47,472 nucleotides of DNA from Polyangiaceae bacterium (lineage in GTDB: Bacteria > Myxococcota_A > Polyangia > Polyangiales > Polyangiaceae). The translations under genes were made by a program, and so were the position numbers. This document shows positions 27,672 to 35,477 of this stretch, one piece after another. The stretch spans positions 1 to 47,472 of the forward strand of contig WQZB01000037.1 of the NCBI GenBank assembly GCA_009780955.1. Reading direction: 5' to 3'. The notes beneath the pieces are model-generated. The model was not told the origin of the DNA and did no database searches. It saw only the letters and a program-made list of their open reading frames with translations. Position 1 is the stretch's first letter; each line of letters opens with the position of its first letter.

Positions 27672-28577
27672 TCAGGTGGATTGGCAGACACCAAACGTAG
27701 TGTCCTTGAACAGCGAGCTCGTTCTGCACGTGTGGCTGGCATCGCACGTGTCATCGCCAACTTTGCAAAGCGTGTAGCACTTGCGATTGCCGGGCGCGCC
27801 GATGCACGTCAAGCCGGAAGCACAATGCGTGTCTTCGCACGAGTCAAAGGCCTGTGCCGAGCCTACGGGCACGCAACCCGCGTAGCCGTTATCGACAACC
27901 GCGCACGTTTCGGTCGACTCGCACGTTGTGAAATCGAGAAGCGTGCATGACTTGAGCGGCATGCAAACTGGCACCGTGATGTTCGTGTCGACGAGTGCTT
28001 GCACATCGCAGAACGTTGGCCCACCACTTTGGGCGACTTGGTCGTCGCAACTGCCCGCGCAGCAGTAGCGACGGCACACAGAGCCGCTCGTACCATTTGT
28101 ACCCTCAACGCAATCGAAACCGGGCGCACACTCTTGCCCAGTCGAACAACTTCTTCCATCGGTACCAGCGAGACTTGCGCTCACGCACTCTGGTGTGACT
28201 GGTGTGATGTCGGAATCCGTTTGAACGAGCCTGCATCCCTGAATGGGCTCGGAGCCCGCGTCGCTGTCGTCCGTGCTTGGTTCGTCCGACGAGGCTGCAA
28301 AGCATGTCAGTGCGTTCGAGGTGTGGTGCGTGCCAGTGTCGTCTGGCATGCAGGTGCTTGCTGTTATTGGAATGCCGCAAAGCGGACTGCCGCGGTAACT
28401 CGGCATGGGTCCGCTCGAGGCGTCTTCAATGGTACTTGGAACGGAGCTCGCCGGTGAGCCTTGTGAGCTGCCATTGTCGGCCGCGTTCGCAGAAAGGGAA
28501 TCATCTGGCCCCGCTTGCGTGCTGCAGCCACCGCTGACCGCGACGCTCAATGCCAGGGCACTTAGGACAAAACGCAT
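27672..28577 (-). CDS. Cys-rich lipoprotein, function unknown
   Basis: The ATG at 28577 gives 301 residues with a clean lipoprotein signal (MRFVLSALALSVAVSGGC). A longer frame upstream would translate a REP palindrome and is less likely. After a Ser/Asp-rich tether come about 24 cysteines in short units: CSTGQECAPGFDC, CRRYCCAGSCDD, CASGLTCIGAPGNRKC and CKVGDDTCDASHTC. This resembles the disulfide-rich surface proteins common in myxobacteria. No enzymatic domain is seen. The start codon sits five bases from a REP-like palindrome, and no ribosome binding site is evident, so the 5' leader is largely repeat-derived. Confidence 0.75.
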   Translation of the reverse strand: MRFVLSALALSVAVSGGCSTQAGPDDSLSANAADNGSSQGSPASSVPSTIEDASSGPMPSYRGSPLCGIPITASTCMPDDTGTHHTSNALTCFAASSDEPSTDDSDAGSEPIQGCRLVQTDSDITPVTPECVSASLAGTDGRSCSTGQECAPGFDCVEGTNGTSGSVCRRYCCAGSCDDQVAQSGGPTFCDVQALVDTNITVPVCMPLKSCTLLDFTTCESTETCAVVDNGYAGCVPVGSAQAFDSCEDTHCASGLTCIGAPGNRKCYTLCKVGDDTCDASHTCRTSSLFKDTTFGVCQST

Positions 28578-28582
28578 TCTTT

Positions 28583-28647
28583 GTAGGGACACAGCATGCT
28601 GCGCCCCTACCGCGCGATGTACCGCAGCCGCAAATCGAAAGTGGTCT
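28583..28647. repeat. REP-like palindrome plus GACCGCTTTC-family end upstream of lipoprotein gene
   Basis: 28583-28610 is a slightly decayed palindrome (GTAGGGACACAGCATGCTGC, then GCCCCTAC). It is followed by CGCGCGATGTACCGCAGC, which also follows the palindrome at 23767-23794 in addA, and then by GCAAATCGAAAGTGGTCTA (28630-28648), an inverse copy of the dispersed repeat lacking three bases. The two repeat families are thus joined in one unit here. Confidence 0.85.
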
Positions 28648-28812
28648 AAAGCAAAGCTAGGGCACTTCACAATTCTGCTCCTGCCGAAAGAATTCACACG
28701 GCATGCCGCTTCCGTGCCTTTGGCAACGCTTATTCAAGCACTGAATAATACAATCGATTTTCTTTTTTGCGCGAGTTGCGTGCGGTGCCGCCTATGACTT
28801 GTTTGTCGTGGG

Positions 28813-30915
28813 CTAGCGAGTTTCGAGATCACCCGCGGTTACATTACCGGCCACGTCGTAGGCCCGGATGACAACGATGTGCGAACCCGGCGGGACGATC
28901 ATTGATACGTCGCTGTCGACAGACTCGTCGGCCGTGTCGAAGATGCCGTCGGCCGCGCTGAGTGGACGCCAGTCGAGCTTTCCGTCCACCGCAATCTCGA
29001 CGCGCGCAATGGCCGAAGTGCCGTCGATGATGCGCGCGTGCAGGCGTCGCCCGTTCATCCGCAGGTTTTCGATTCGTGGTGGCGTGTTGTCGATAAGCAC
29101 GACTTCGGATTCAAGTGCATGCTTTTGCACTTGGTCGGGCGGATTCGCTTGCTCATCGCTTGCCTCGATGCGAACGCGGTATTTGCCCTCGGGAAGAGCG
29201 GCCGTGTCCCATTCGAGCTCGGTTTTCGTCTGAACATCGCCAGGCTTGAGCGCGTCTCGCCATTGTATTTGTCCCTCGCGCCGGAAGGCGATGCGGTATT
29301 GGAGCGGATCGTTGTCAGGGTTTTCTACTTTCCAAGTTACCTTAACAACGCTGTCGTGTTTGCTTACCTCGCCGCCGCTGGTAGGGATTGACGATGTGGG
29401 TTCTTTTGTTGGGCCGCCTTTCGTGCTGGCGTTGATCTCGGTAACGATGGGGCGCGCGTTTTCGGTCACGAAAGGAACGGTGACTTCGCTCAATACTGCA
29501 TTGGCATCGCGTGCCCATCGCGCGCGCACTTGAATGTAGCGTGCCTGCCAGCGCTCGCCAGACGTGATGCGCGCAGGCGAAGTGATTGGAGCGCTCCACG
29601 CGCTCCACGCGGCGTCGGGTGTGGCCGTGTTCCCGGTGCGCGTCGAAAACTCGAGCGGCCCACTTGCCCGCCACGACAAAGTCCCAAAGTGCGCACGCAA
29701 GCCAGCATCGAGTGGCTTGCTCGTCCAAACGGCATCAGCGCCTCCTCGCCCCAAGATTCGGTGCACCACGGGTGGGTCGCTCGTCGCGAGAAAGCCTTTG
29801 GCGCCCGATGTGCCCGCCATGACGGTGAGCGCGCCGACTTGGCGTTCGTCGGTGTCGGCAACGAGCGTGACCATGTGTGCATCGTTGACCGTATACACGC
29901 GCCCCTCTGCGCCCGTGCCCACGTACGGGCGTCCTTGCTCGTCGAGTGCGAGCGACATGTAATGCTCGTCGTGCTTCATCATTTTTTCGCTGCGCCCTTG
30001 GGCGTCGAAGCGAACGAGCGTGCCTTTGCCGGGCCTGGGTCGCGGGCTGGCACTGGGACCTGGCGGGGTACGGCCCGCAGCCGGGGAGCGCCTTGGCGGT
30101 TCTGGCGGTTCGCCGTATTCGTTTGCAATGACCCAGAAGACGCCGCCCCTGCCAACGGCGATGGCTTTGACTTCTTCGCCTGGCAAGACCGAAATGATCG
30201 TGGCATGGCCAGCGCCGGTAATGCGAAAAAGATGTCCTTTGCCGCTCGACCCAGCAAGGAGATCACCGTTGTCGAGCATGGCAAGCGAAACGATTTGGTT
30301 CTCGGTGCTGCGGAAGTAGATCGAAGCTTTGCCACTTGGCTCGACGTGAAAGACTTTGCCTTCAGGACCTGTTGCCGCGAAAAGGCCCGTGCCTGCCCTG
30401 TCGAGCACGAGGGACCAAACGTGGCTTGTTTCGGGCAGCGTGGCAAACACTTCGGCCTTGCCTTGCGTCACACGAAAAATTTTTCCATCGGGGATGGTTG
30501 CCGCGTAAATCGTGCCGTTTTTTGCGCTCACCATCGAAGTAACGGCGAGCGCGCCGGTGCTTGCAAAGAGCGTGACGACGTTGTTGTTGGCGACCTTGTA
30601 TATTTTGCCGTTCGGGCTCGTGCCGACCAAAAGGCTGCCGTCGCCGAGCGCAAGGGCCGAGAATGTGGCGCTCGCATCAGGGATAGGCGCGTTGCCAAGT
30701 GTGAAGCCGGCACGAACGGTGCCGTTGGAGCTGACCGAGACGCCCTTCAAGTCGCCGCCTGAAAGCTTGTCGAGCGTGTCGAGGACGAATGTGCGCGTTC
30801 CGACGGCGTGTGCAGGAGACGAAACGACAAGTGGGGCGACCAAAAGCATCGCGACTCGTGCCTTTCGCCAAAAGTTTTGCGAGCTTTGCGCAAACGGCCA
30901 ATGCATGGCGGCCAT
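28813..30915 (-). CDS. secreted beta-propeller protein
   Basis: The ATG at 30915 gives about 700 residues, with another ATG three codons later. The signal peptide has a hydrophobic core (VAMLLVAPLVVSSPAHA) and an AHA cleavage site. The N-terminal 400 residues are a beta-propeller with recurring units such as DGSLLVGTSPNGKIYKV, NGTIYAATIPDGKIFRV, NGDLLAGSSGKGHLFRI and GRPYVGTGAEGRVYTV. A Pro-rich insertion lies in the middle. The C-terminal third contains fibronectin-III-like or Ig-like segments (DPLQYRIAFRREGQIQWRD; GKYRVRIEASDEQANPP). No catalytic motif is visible. Export to the periplasm or exterior is likely; the role is unknown. Confidence 0.8.
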   Translation of the reverse strand: MAAMHWPFAQSSQNFWRKARVAMLLVAPLVVSSPAHAVGTRTFVLDTLDKLSGGDLKGVSVSSNGTVRAGFTLGNAPIPDASATFSALALGDGSLLVGTSPNGKIYKVANNNVVTLFASTGALAVTSMVSAKNGTIYAATIPDGKIFRVTQGKAEVFATLPETSHVWSLVLDRAGTGLFAATGPEGKVFHVEPSGKASIYFRSTENQIVSLAMLDNGDLLAGSSGKGHLFRITGAGHATIISVLPGEEVKAIAVGRGGVFWVIANEYGEPPEPPRRSPAAGRTPPGPSASPRPRPGKGTLVRFDAQGRSEKMMKHDEHYMSLALDEQGRPYVGTGAEGRVYTVNDAHMVTLVADTDERQVGALTVMAGTSGAKGFLATSDPPVVHRILGRGGADAVWTSKPLDAGLRAHFGTLSWRASGPLEFSTRTGNTATPDAAWSAWSAPITSPARITSGERWQARYIQVRARWARDANAVLSEVTVPFVTENARPIVTEINASTKGGPTKEPTSSIPTSGGEVSKHDSVVKVTWKVENPDNDPLQYRIAFRREGQIQWRDALKPGDVQTKTELEWDTAALPEGKYRVRIEASDEQANPPDQVQKHALESEVVLIDNTPPRIENLRMNGRRLHARIIDGTSAIARVEIAVDGKLDWRPLSAADGIFDTADESVDSDVSMIVPPGSHIVVIRAYDVAGNVTAGDLETR

Positions 30916-31152
30916 CGTAGCGAAACGCGAGCAAGCTGCCCCGAAAACTGCTGTTGGGCACGTAGGTCGCGTCGGTGTCGTAACCTCGTAGCTGTACCGA
31001 TACGTTCTCACGCAGTACGAGCGAATGCAGCTCGGTGAGCTTGATTACGGAACACGGAGCGCAAGTGCGAGCCATTTGATCTTCGCCCAATAAGGATGGC
31101 CAGCGAATTGCGACAAGCGGCCGTAGGTTCCTGCTTACGGAGGCACTTTACC

Positions 31153-33309
31153 GTGAAACACGCGTGGCTTTGCAGTTTGCTTGGGTTTGCGATCGCGGCA
31201 TCGGCGTGTGGGTCAAACGAGGACCACACGAGCGGCACGGATGGCGGGCACAACACAACCAAGAGCAACAACGCCGACTCCGGCAACCAGAGCGACGGGA
31301 ACGCGGGTACCAACGACGCATGTGGCGCATTGGAGGCTCGCAAGTGTTCGGATCTCGAGAGCTGCACCATCGACGATGACTGCGCGGTCGGCTCGTGCGT
31401 GCTCGGCGTGTGCAACGCGATCGCCACGGCGTGTACGACCGAAACTGTCGCTGCTTCCGAAGGCGCGTCGGCGCTCAAGCTTTGCGACGGCTCATCGTGT
31501 GAGACCGATGACGCGTGCGCGAGCGGCATTTGCACGAGCAGCGTGTGCGCACCCATCGAGCAGAAAGTATGCGGCGTTGGCCTTCCAGCGGCTTGCGATA
31601 ACGGCGAGGTTTGTCAGTCGGCAGCCGATTGCACATCGGACTATTGCGATAAAACATGTGGCCCGCCGCCGGACGACGTGCACTCCAACGGCAAGCGCGA
31701 TGGCGGTGAAACAGGCATTGATTGCGGCGGCTCGGTGCGAAAAGAGAAGCCTTGCACGGCCGGGCAGGCGTGTCTGATCAGCGATGATTGCGAAGGCGCT
31801 TGCGATGGCGGCACGTGCGCGGCACCGAGCGCGACCGACGGCAAGCAAAATCAAGGCGAAACCGACATCGATTGCGGCGGTCCCAATGCGCCTGGGTGCA
31901 CGTTCGGCAAAACGTGCGTGTCCAATACCGACTGCCTTGCCAAGGCGTGCACCGATTCGGTTTGCGTGCAGCCTACATCGACCGACGGAGTGCAGAACGG
32001 CGGCGAGTCGGACGTCGACTGCGGAGGCAGCGGCGTTACCGATGGCGATTTCACTTACACCCCGCCGCGCTGCATCGATGGCAAGACGTGCGCGGTGGCT
32101 GGCGACTGCATGACGAAAGCATGCTCGCCGGCTAGCCAATGCGTAGCTCCGTCGTGCAACACAGCGGAAACCGCTGGCATCACGTCGTGTGGGGCGGGGG
32201 AAACGGGCCAGGCAGGTGCCGTTCGCGATTCGTGCTGCACGTCGCTGCCGCTGCCGAGTCGCACGACTCGTCGCCTCGATAAATATGAAATCACATCCGG
32301 GCGCTTTCGCACGTTTCTCACGCAAGTGGGCCCCAACATTCGCGGATGGGTCACGAACTTCGTGGCAGCAAACCCGCAATCCCAGATGGCCACGATCATC
32401 AGCAACGCCTCCTCGGTAAAGATGGGCAGTACATCGGTATCGCTAACGTCGATTTTGCCGGCAACGCAATCGGGCGATCTTGGGCTCACGGCGCACATGT
32501 CGCTCGACATCGACAATTACAGCGGCATTCGCGGATGCTACAACGGCCTCGGGAATTATTCGGCAAACACGTATTGGCAAACTCCCCAACAGCTTACAGA
32601 ATTCGGCCTTCCGCCGAGGCAGCTTGTGCGCGAGATTTCCGACGAGAAACCACTCAACTGCGCCATGCCTATCATGTACGCAGCGTTCTGCGCGTGGGAT
32701 GGCGGCGAGCTCGCCATGCAGGCGGATTACCAAGATGTCTGGTCGGGTTCCTACCCATGGCTCGCGACGAATGTGTGTCCGGGTGGAATCGGTCAGGCCT
32801 GCCCAAACTACAACTGGTGCAATGGCAGTTATGGCAATGGCGGCTTTTATTGTCAGAATCAAAATTACAACGTTGGGGGCGACGGAGCCGGCATTTTCTA
32901 CGAATACCCGCGCAATACCGATAGGTCGAACGACAACGAGCCGCTCATCGCAGCGCCGGGGCGCATGGTCAACGATGCGTCCACGAAACAGGGCAACGGC
33001 CAAAGCTGGATGGATTTGTTCGCGAACATGATCGAATACACGGGTAATTTTTCCGGGTCATCCGACTTCTGTGATTTCTCCGGAGCACCCGTAGCAGGCG
33101 CAGTCACTTGTACGCGTTCGGGGAAGTACGACAGCGATGGGGTGACGCTCCTCAAAGGAACGCAGTACACCGGCATTCCAGTGACGCCGGTTGTCGGCAA
33201 CTCGTGGGAAGGTCACCAATACAGCACGAACGGCATTGGCACCACGACTTTCCAGGTGACCTTCCAGTATGGCAAGTTCGGCGGGCGGTGCGCGCGCCCC
33301 GCACAATGA
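31153..33309 (+). CDS. lipoprotein with Cys-rich repeats and FGE/SUMF-like domain
   Basis: GTG at 31153 is preferred because GGAGG lies nine bases upstream (31139-31143) and it starts a compact signal peptide (LCSLLGFAIAASAC). The 718-residue product has a Ser/Asn/Gly tether and then Cys-rich units: CTIDDDCAVGSC, and three of the type DGKQNQGETDIDCGG, a repeat frequent in myxobacterial surface proteins. From about residue 370 comes a formylglycine-generating-enzyme-like (SUMF1) fold: RRLDKYEITSGRFRTFL, CAMPIMYAAFCAWDGGELA, then a C-terminal YGKFGGRCARPA. The paired active-site cysteines of true FGE are not evident, so it is probably a binding domain of that fold. A surface location is inferred. 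Confidence 0.8.
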   Translation: MKHAWLCSLLGFAIAASACGSNEDHTSGTDGGHNTTKSNNADSGNQSDGNAGTNDACGALEARKCSDLESCTIDDDCAVGSCVLGVCNAIATACTTETVAASEGASALKLCDGSSCETDDACASGICTSSVCAPIEQKVCGVGLPAACDNGEVCQSAADCTSDYCDKTCGPPPDDVHSNGKRDGGETGIDCGGSVRKEKPCTAGQACLISDDCEGACDGGTCAAPSATDGKQNQGETDIDCGGPNAPGCTFGKTCVSNTDCLAKACTDSVCVQPTSTDGVQNGGESDVDCGGSGVTDGDFTYTPPRCIDGKTCAVAGDCMTKACSPASQCVAPSCNTAETAGITSCGAGETGQAGAVRDSCCTSLPLPSRTTRRLDKYEITSGRFRTFLTQVGPNIRGWVTNFVAANPQSQMATIISNASSVKMGSTSVSLTSILPATQSGDLGLTAHMSLDIDNYSGIRGCYNGLGNYSANTYWQTPQQLTEFGLPPRQLVREISDEKPLNCAMPIMYAAFCAWDGGELAMQADYQDVWSGSYPWLATNVCPGGIGQACPNYNWCNGSYGNGGFYCQNQNYNVGGDGAGIFYEYPRNTDRSNDNEPLIAAPGRMVNDASTKQGNGQSWMDLFANMIEYTGNFSGSSDFCDFSGAPVAGAVTCTRSGKYDSDGVTLLKGTQYTGIPVTPVVGNSWEGHQYSTNGIGTTTFQVTFQYGKFGGRCARPAQ

Positions 33310-33310
33310 T

Positions 33311-33384
33311 GTAGGGGCACCCCTTGTGGGTGCCCTAATGGGGCGGCCCCTACTGTATAGGGGCGCGATTCATCGCGCCCCTAC
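33311..33384. repeat. REP-like cluster at convergent junction
   Basis: Two palindromes lie at 33311-33337 (core ACCCCTTGTGGGT) and 33358-33384 (core GCGATTCATCGC). A collapsed remnant at 33339-33353 (GGGGCGGCCCCTAC) has lost its core. The cluster fills the gap between the convergent stops of the SUMF-like and S55 genes, where it could act as a bidirectional transcription barrier. Confidence 0.9.
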
Positions 33385-35267
33385 CGCAAAGGCTGCCGGA
33401 CGGTAACCTTCGTCCGGTCTGAACCTTCGATGTAGCGGTCGAGGGGCACGATGACACGCGCGTAGCTCGCAAATGCGTCTGGCCCTGTGTCGGACGTTGC
33501 TGGACGCAGCGCGTCGAACGCGAAAGGCGGCAGGCGATCGGCCACGTGGCCTTTGAACGCAACGCCTTGGCTGCGAATGCGATATTGCACAACCAGGCTT
33601 TTCGGTAACACGCTTTGCTTGGTGGAGTTGCGGAGCAAATCGCCAAGCGTTTGCGGTGCTGCGAGCTCGGGCGCTACTTGGTACCCTGGTAAGATTTCGA
33701 GATCGACTTCTTTGCCCGCGAGCTCCTCGGGGAGCTTCACTTCGATGACTCTTGTGATCTCGGGGCCGGCGAAAGGTGCAAGATGCACGCGAAGGTGGGC
33801 ACTCTGGCCTGCATCGACGACGGGCTCGAGCACGTCGACGCCGCGAACGCGGAGCACATCGCGCGTGTAGTCGACGGTGAGGACCGATTCGATTCGGCCG
33901 ATGTGGGTGAGCTCCCAGGGGTTGTTGAGAACGTCGCCGACGGCGCGCACGACTTTCGAGCGCGCGAATTCGCCCGCGTCGGGCATGCCGCCAACCGCAA
34001 CGCCAAAGTCTTCGAGCTCGATGGGCGACTGCCCGCGCACACTGAGCTTCGTGACGAGGCGCCAAGTGACATCGCGTCGTTCGTTGACCGTTGCGTCGAT
34101 GACCGAGCCAAGAACCGAGGCAACGAGCGAAGGGCTCATGAAGCGCTCTTCGGCGACTTCGACGTTCCAGTCTTTCTTCGGTGCGCCCTCGGCACCGCGC
34201 ACATTGATGGTAAAAGGGAACGTTGGCGGAGCGATCGTTTCGTCGACGATGACCGCGCTTTGCCGATCTTGCACGAGCGCACCAAGTGGACGCACGGCCT
34301 CGCCGATTTTCGAAGAGTGCTGATCGCTCGCGAAGATCCAAAGCACCTTGCCAATCGCCGCCGGAAGCGCGGTTACGCCGGCCTCCATCATTGGGTGGCC
34401 GAAACCACAAAGTTTCTGGCCTTCCACGTAGGTGACTGTGCCAAGCCCCGTGAGCGAGACATCGCCGCGCGCCATTTGAATGGTGAGGGTGCCGCCGTTC
34501 GTATAGTGCAGCGGCGCATTCGGATCGACAATGCTTGCGCCGCCACCCGCTTGCACTGGCTCGAACCCGAGTGGACCAAAAAGCTTGCTCACGAGCGATG
34601 CCGTGCGATCGCTCACGCCACCAAGCAAGAGCGGAGTCGTAGCAGGCACAACAGGCTTTTTTGGATCGAACGAAGGGCTCAGGCGCTCGCGAATCTGCTC
34701 GGCGTGCTTTTCGAGATCGTAGGCTCCGGGTTCACCGCTCCACGCGGTTGCACCGCCCGCTGCACGCGAAACGTTTTCATCGACGCTTGCGTGCGCCATG
34801 GCTCTTTTCGGCAAGGGAGCGGTGCCGTCGATGGGCCAGAAGCCTGGTGGAATTGGCCTATGCAATTCGGTCAGCATTGGCTTGATGGGCGTGACGCCCG
34901 CCACAGGCTCAATCTGAAACGTGGACCACGAATACGCGTAGGCGCCGGCGAGCCGACCATCGAGGTAAATGGGGCTGCCGCTCATACCGCGCACGTTCTT
35001 GGTAACGTTGAGACGTGGGTGCGGTGTTTTCACCAAAATGAGGTCTTGCCCAGGCCGAAAATTTTTGAGCGTGTCGATGACCTCGACATCGAACCGCTCG
35101 GGACTGGTTCCTTTGAACACAGTCAGGCCGTAGCCCTTCATGCCGCTTTTGATTTCGTCGACCGAAATCGTGATCGGCTTGGCATCGCCATGAGCGAGCG
35201 GAATCGAGAAACCGAGGCCGGCAACCATACCGACAAGAAGGGCCATGGCCGGCAGATGATGTTTCAC
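33381..35267 (-). CDS. SpoIVB peptidase S55-domain protein
   Basis: The 628-residue product starts with GTG at 35267 and has a signal peptide (MALLVGMVAGLGFSIPLAHG). The conserved opening ISVDEIKSGMKGYGLTVFKG and GTSPERFDVEVI is followed by RGMSGSPIYLDGRLAGAYAY (candidate nucleophile Ser96) and GVTPIKPML, the deltaproteobacterial S55-domain pattern. A second conserved block, LCGFGHPMMEAG at about 285, could supply the catalytic His; as recalled, in SpoIVB itself the His lies before the Ser. The rest is beta-rich. A periplasmic protease or scaffold role is inferred. The start codon lies 22 bases from the hairpin block at 35289-35477. Confidence 0.78.
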   Translation of the reverse strand: MKHHLPAMALLVGMVAGLGFSIPLAHGDAKPITISVDEIKSGMKGYGLTVFKGTSPERFDVEVIDTLKNFRPGQDLILVKTPHPRLNVTKNVRGMSGSPIYLDGRLAGAYAYSWSTFQIEPVAGVTPIKPMLTELHRPIPPGFWPIDGTAPLPKRAMAHASVDENVSRAAGGATAWSGEPGAYDLEKHAEQIRERLSPSFDPKKPVVPATTPLLLGGVSDRTASLVSKLFGPLGFEPVQAGGGASIVDPNAPLHYTNGGTLTIQMARGDVSLTGLGTVTYVEGQKLCGFGHPMMEAGVTALPAAIGKVLWIFASDQHSSKIGEAVRPLGALVQDRQSAVIVDETIAPPTFPFTINVRGAEGAPKKDWNVEVAEERFMSPSLVASVLGSVIDATVNERRDVTWRLVTKLSVRGQSPIELEDFGVAVGGMPDAGEFARSKVVRAVGDVLNNPWELTHIGRIESVLTVDYTRDVLRVRGVDVLEPVVDAGQSAHLRVHLAPFAGPEITRVIEVKLPEELAGKEVDLEILPGYQVAPELAAPQTLGDLLRNSTKQSVLPKSLVVQYRIRSQGVAFKGHVADRLPPFAFDALRPATSDTGPDAFASYARVIVPLDRYIEGSDRTKVTVRQPLR

Positions 35268-35288
35268 GGCCGTTACTCTAGCCTGCCT

Positions 35289-35477
35289 TTAGCACTACTG
35301 CCGGGAATTGCCCGGCAGTAGTGCTAACGAAGTCGCGGGAGCGACTTCGCGGAGGGGTGAATTGCCCGCTTCGCGGGCAAGAGGGGGCGCCGCGCCCCCT
35401 CGAGACAAGTCTAACATGACTGCTTTCCGCGAAGCGGAAACGCGCCAGCGCGGGACGAAGTCCCGGCAGTAATGTTA
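35289..35477. repeat. multi-hairpin structured element
   Basis: Six consecutive inverted repeats occur: 35289-35327 (17-bp perfect stem, TTAGCACTACTGCCGGG arm), 35328-35349 (9 bp, CGAAGTCGC), 35362-35380 (8 bp, TTGCCCGC), 35381-35401 (9 bp, GAGGGGGCG), 35424-35440 (7 bp, TTTCCGC) and 35451-35465 (6 bp, CGGGAC). The outer ends are themselves inverted copies (TAGCACTACTGCCGGGA against TAACATTACTGCCGGGA). A third copy of the end, TAACATGACTGC, starts at 35412. The right end contains the kinase gene's TAA stop. It could be a mobile structured element or a structured RNA in the leader of the S55 gene. Confidence 0.9.

Noticed and set aside
29530-30762. 410-residue plus-strand open frame opposite the beta-propeller gene
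   Set aside because: It has no recognisable domain, and the propeller repeats on the other strand are clear.
33311-33384. REP-like palindromes considered as ordinary intrinsic terminators
   Set aside because: No T-runs follow them, the same units occur inside genes, and the arms are conserved in sequence and not only in structure. A barrier effect at this junction remains possible.
33783-35321. 512-residue plus-strand open frame opposite the S55 gene
   Set aside because: The S55 gene has a signal peptide and family motifs; the opposite frame shows none and spans part of the hairpin block.
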